Assembly (NCBI GenBank): GCA_023409955.1
Contig: JAEYQQ010000030.1
Span: 1-7,571, forward strand
Direction: 5' to 3'
Origin: Bacillota bacterium
GTDB lineage: Bacteria; Bacillota; Clostridia; Christensenellales; Aristaeellaceae
DNA length: 7,571 nucleotides
Below, one piece after another: positions 5,615 to 7,571 of this stretch (positions are counted from its first letter, which is position 1; every line of letters begins with the position of its first letter). The notes under the pieces were generated by a model. The model was not told where the DNA came from and made no database searches. It worked only from the letters and a program-made list of their open reading frames with translations. The position numbers were made by a program, and so were the translations under genes.

Positions 5615-6073
5615 TTGGGTTACATTACAGATATCCGCAAAAAAATAGGACATGATACCCTCCTTATTGCAGGTGCAGGTATTTTTGTCTATCAAGGAAA
5701 AAAAGTGCTGATGCAAAAACGCAGGGATAATGGCTGTTGGTCCTTACACGGCGGCTGTGTGGAAATCGGAGAATGCGTGGAAACTGCAGCAAAACGGGAA
5801 TTGCTTGAGGAAACAGGCCTTACCGCCAACGCTTTGACACTACTTGGTGTTTTCTCCGGCGAGGACATGCTGTACACTTACCCAAACGGCGATAAAGTCT
5901 CTATTGTCGGCATTTATTATGTCTGCAATGACTTTTCTGGTGAGATGCTCAAAGTGACAGATGAGACAGTTGATCTTCAGTGGTTCGACATTGATCATCT
6001 TCCGAAAAATATCAGCCATCCGGATAAGCGTCCTTTGGATGCCTTCATTCATTACATACGGCTGAAGGGTTGA
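5615..6073 (+). CDS. Nudix hydrolase
   Basis: This 152-aa cytoplasmic enzyme should hydrolyse a nucleoside diphosphate linked to another moiety; the substrate cannot be read from the sequence. The Nudix box is complete at residues 47-69: Gly47, Glu53, then REL-LEE-TGL with Arg61, Glu62, Glu65, Glu66 and Gly68, exactly the GX5EX7REUXEEXGU spacing. Ahead of it, NGCWSLHGG replaces the usual W-x-LPGG, so His45 stands where most relatives have Pro. The N-terminus (MGYITDIRKKIGHDTLLIAGAG) resembles a common Firmicute Nudix group. The TTG start follows AAAGGAG (5601-5607) by seven bases; no better ATG precedes the conserved region. It is the first gene of a likely two-gene unit with a GNAT acetyltransferase 22 bases downstream. 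Confidence 0.93.
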   Translation: MGYITDIRKKIGHDTLLIAGAGIFVYQGKKVLMQKRRDNGCWSLHGGCVEIGECVETAAKRELLEETGLTANALTLLGVFSGEDMLYTYPNGDKVSIVGIYYVCNDFSGEMLKVTDETVDLQWFDIDHLPKNISHPDKRPLDAFIHYIRLKG

Positions 6074-6095
6074 TCATACATTTAGGGTGGTTTTG

Positions 6096-6554
6096 ATGGA
6101 GTACAGAAAAGCTGTCTTATCCGATGTGGATACGCTATCCCGCATGCGGGCAGCCATGCTGAGCGAAGAGGAGAAATACACCGATGCTTTTCAAGCCCTT
6201 ATTTATGAAAACACAAAAAAGTATATGGAGAATGGCATACGGGACAACATGTTAACTGCCTTTGTCGCCGTTGATAACAGCTGTGTAATTGCCATGGGCA
6301 GCGTGACCTATTTTCTACTGCCGCCCAATGATTGGTGTCCCGATGGTGATACCGCCTACATTGGCAGCATGTATACCCTCCCGGCCTATCGAAAACAAGG
6401 CTTGGCTTCACAAATTCTATCCCTGATACTGGATGAAACCAAGGCTCGTATGTGCCAGCGCATACTGCTAAACACCACGGATATGGGCAAGCCTTTGTAT
6501 GACAAATTCGGTTTTGCCTCTTCCCCCACCGCCATGGCATTGCATTCGTTCTAA
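6096..6554 (+). CDS. GNAT-family N-acetyltransferase
   Basis: This 152-aa protein should transfer an acetyl group from acetyl-CoA to an amine of an unknown small molecule or protein. The acetyl-CoA pyrophosphate loop is seen as RKQGLA (99-104, matching R/Q-x-x-G-x-G/A) after the beta strand YIGSMYTLPAY. The late motif GKPLYDKFGF (131-140) is the usual C-terminal element with Tyr135. The N-terminal helix MEYRKAVLSDVDTLSRMRAAML is also typical. I choose ATG 6096, five bases after AGGGTGG (6084-6090); an in-frame GTG at 6087 overlaps that binding site. It lies 22 bases after the Nudix stop with no promoter or terminator between, so it is probably co-transcribed. No hairpin follows before the next promoter. 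Confidence 0.9.
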   Translation: MEYRKAVLSDVDTLSRMRAAMLSEEEKYTDAFQALIYENTKKYMENGIRDNMLTAFVAVDNSCVIAMGSVTYFLLPPNDWCPDGDTAYIGSMYTLPAYRKQGLASQILSLILDETKARMCQRILLNTTDMGKPLYDKFGFASSPTAMALHSF

Positions 6555-6577
6555 GAAATGAATACCGCAACAAACAT

Positions 6578-6606
6578 TTGACAAAATACAACACACCGTG
6601 TATTCT
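6578..6606 (+). promoter_or_regulatory. sigma-A promoter of the SGNH hydrolase
   Basis: A perfect TTGACA (6578-6583) and TATTCT (6601-6606, 4 of 6) are separated by exactly 17 bp. Predicted transcription starts near 6613, about 40 bases before the ATG and with room for the AAGGAG binding site. It shows that the hydrolase can be expressed apart from the Nudix-GNAT pair. Confidence 0.75.
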
Positions 6607-6654
6607 GCAAGCAAAGAGCCCGATGTAAAACACATAAGAAAAGGAGTGCTCCTC

Positions 6655-7290
6655 ATGCGTCCCATCTTTCAGCAGGGTGATCTGGTGCTATTCCAGGGCG
6701 ACTCCATTACCGACAGCGGCCGTGACCGTTCTAAACCCAACAGCTTGGGCAGTGGATATGCTTTTATTGCCTCCAGCCTTTTCTCTGCCCGGTATCCAGA
6801 ATTGGGTATTTCGTTTGTAAACCGCGGCGTCAGCGGTGACCGGGCAAGCGATATGCACCTTCGCTGGCAGGAAGATTGTGTTGCCCTGCAGCCTGACTGG
6901 GTATCCATACTCATCGGTATCAATGATACTTGGCGCTTTTTTGATTCAGGTCTGCGTACCACCGCCGCCGAGTTTTCAGAGCATTACCGGGCTATGCTGG
7001 AGGATGTGCGGTTGCGAACCAACGCCAACCTAATCCTATGCGAGCCCTTTGTGCTGCCCACCCCGCCGGATCGGGCAGCCTGGCGGGAAGACCTTGACCC
7101 AAAGATCCATATCGTCCGCTCCCTGGCAAGGGAATATGGAGCCATCTACGTTCCATTTGATGGCATTTTCGCACAGGCAAGCGCCCGGCAGGAACTTGCA
7201 TATTGGGCGGCTGACGGCGTTCATCCCACACCAGCCGGTTCCGCCCTGATGGCCGAGGCTTGGCTTAAAGCTGTGATGACAGATCAATAA
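6655..7290 (+). CDS. SGNH/GDSL-family hydrolase (esterase/lipase-like)
   Basis: This 211-aa protein carries all four blocks of the SGNH fold: block I GDSITD with nucleophile Ser17, block II NRGVSGD with Gly58, block III GIND with Asn90, and block V DGVHP with Asp187 and His190 of the catalytic triad. The family removes acyl or acetyl groups from lipids, sugars or other esters. The segment VNRGVSGDRASDM and the DGVHPTPAGSALMAEAW ending resemble rhamnogalacturonan acetylesterase-like and carbohydrate-esterase-like members, but the substrate is not determined. There is no signal peptide, so it should be cytoplasmic. The ATG follows AAGGAG (6641-6646) by eight bases; an in-frame GTG at 6598 lies inside the promoter. 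It is expressed alone, ended by the terminator at 7352-7389. Confidence 0.93.
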   Translation: MRPIFQQGDLVLFQGDSITDSGRDRSKPNSLGSGYAFIASSLFSARYPELGISFVNRGVSGDRASDMHLRWQEDCVALQPDWVSILIGINDTWRFFDSGLRTTAAEFSEHYRAMLEDVRLRTNANLILCEPFVLPTPPDRAAWREDLDPKIHIVRSLAREYGAIYVPFDGIFAQASARQELAYWAADGVHPTPAGSALMAEAWLKAVMTDQ

Positions 7291-7351
7291 CACCGCCCCT
7301 TACCCCGCGCGATATGGGATGAAGCATATTAGGAGAATTGGAATAATATGC

Positions 7352-7389
7352 AAAAAGTCTGACAGATTTATGATCTGTTAGGCTTTTTT
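7352..7389. terminator. intrinsic terminator, possibly bidirectional
   Basis: A 12-bp stem with two G-T wobbles (7356-7367 with 7373-7384) closes a TTATG loop. TTTTTT follows on the right and AAAAA precedes on the left, so the structure can end transcription in both directions. It lies about 60 bases after the SGNH hydrolase stop and isolates it from the next gene. Confidence 0.9.
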
Positions 7390-7476
7390 CGCACTTAGCT
7401 AATCCATTTGTTTGGAACCGTAAGGACTTTAGTAATAGCAGAATGTTTTATAGATAGTACAAGAGTATGAAAAAGG
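7390..7476 (+). other. intergenic spacer with no recognised feature
   Basis: This AT-rich stretch between the terminator and the next promoter has no convincing coding frame, hairpin or promoter. Confidence 0.6.
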
Positions 7477-7505
7477 TTGACATTTAATTGACATGCTCCT
7501 ATAAT
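7477..7505 (+). promoter_or_regulatory. perfect consensus sigma-A promoter containing a TTGACAT direct repeat
   Basis: TTGACA (7477-7482), a 17-bp spacer and TATAAT (7500-7505) match the sigma-A consensus at all 12 positions. Within the spacer TTGACAT occurs a second time (7488-7494), 11 bp after the first copy (7477-7483). Such 11-bp tandem repeats are the layout bound by OmpR/PhoB-type response regulators, so this could be both a strong promoter and an operator. Transcription should start near 7512, about 33 bases before the next start codon. Confidence 0.85.
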
Positions 7506-7544
7506 AAAAAACCCTGTTTCCTGTCACGACCGAAAGGAAAGCAT

Positions 7545-7571
7545 ATGCCATACATATCTGTACAATCACTA
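7545..7571 (+). CDS. start of a probable tautomerase-family protein (partial, runs off the window)
   Basis: An ATG at 7545 follows AAAGGAAA (7533-7540) and a perfect promoter, and opens MPYISVQSL before the window ends. Proteins of the 4-oxalocrotonate tautomerase family start with a catalytic Pro exposed by Met removal, followed by a short beta strand such as P-Y-I-S-V. The match is good, but nine codons cannot prove a family. The start itself is well supported by promoter and binding site. Confidence 0.5.

Noticed and set aside
6598..6654. GTG start of the SGNH hydrolase at 6598
   Set aside because: It lies in the spacer/-10 of a clear promoter, so it would not be on the mRNA; ATG 6655 has AAGGAG at good spacing.
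7348..7362. Tiny frame MQKV with AGGAG upstream
   Set aside because: Four codons running into the terminator stem; spacing to AGGAG is long and there is no sign of function.

Overview
The window looks like chromosomal DNA from a low-to-medium-GC anaerobic Firmicute, most likely class Clostridia. The signs are strong AGGAGG-type ribosome binding sites, sigma-A type promoters (TTGACA / TATAAT), compact intrinsic terminators, frequent TTG start codons, and a Re-citrate synthase-type enzyme, which is typical of strict anaerobes. Genus cannot be told from the sequence alone. There is no sign of phage, insertion sequence, CRISPR, tRNA or rRNA.

Layout. Positions 1-80 hold what may be the last codons of an upstream gene and its terminator. 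Positions 162-338 hold a short minus-strand reading frame (58 codons) with its own promoter and a strong ribosome binding site; it diverges from the main gene line. Positions 562-2508 are a DNA-damage pair: an SRAP (HMCES/YedK-like) protein that crosslinks to abasic sites, followed by a Y-family translesion polymerase. A LexA-box-like element lies directly before the polymerase start that I prefer. Positions 2509-2811 are a gene-free leader that ends in an intrinsic terminator 7 bases ahead of the next ribosome binding site, so the next operon is probably controlled by conditional termination. Positions 2812-5449 are that two-gene operon: a class I aspartate-type aminotransferase and a Re-citrate synthase-like DRE-TIM enzyme, closed by a strong terminator. 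Positions 5615-6554 hold a Nudix hydrolase and a GNAT acetyltransferase 22 bases apart. Positions 6655-7290 hold an SGNH hydrolase with its own consensus promoter, followed by a possibly bidirectional terminator. The window ends with a perfect sigma-A promoter containing an 11-bp-spaced direct repeat and the first nine codons of a probable tautomerase-family protein.

How the genes work together. The SRAP protein and the polymerase act on damaged or stalled DNA. The aminotransferase and citrate synthase meet at oxaloacetate: the transaminase interconverts aspartate and oxaloacetate, and the synthase joins oxaloacetate to acetyl-CoA to make citrate, the entry to 2-oxoglutarate and glutamate in anaerobes with an incomplete TCA cycle. 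The leader in front of them is the most interesting regulatory candidate here. The Nudix, GNAT and SGNH genes are small enzymes whose substrates cannot be read from sequence.
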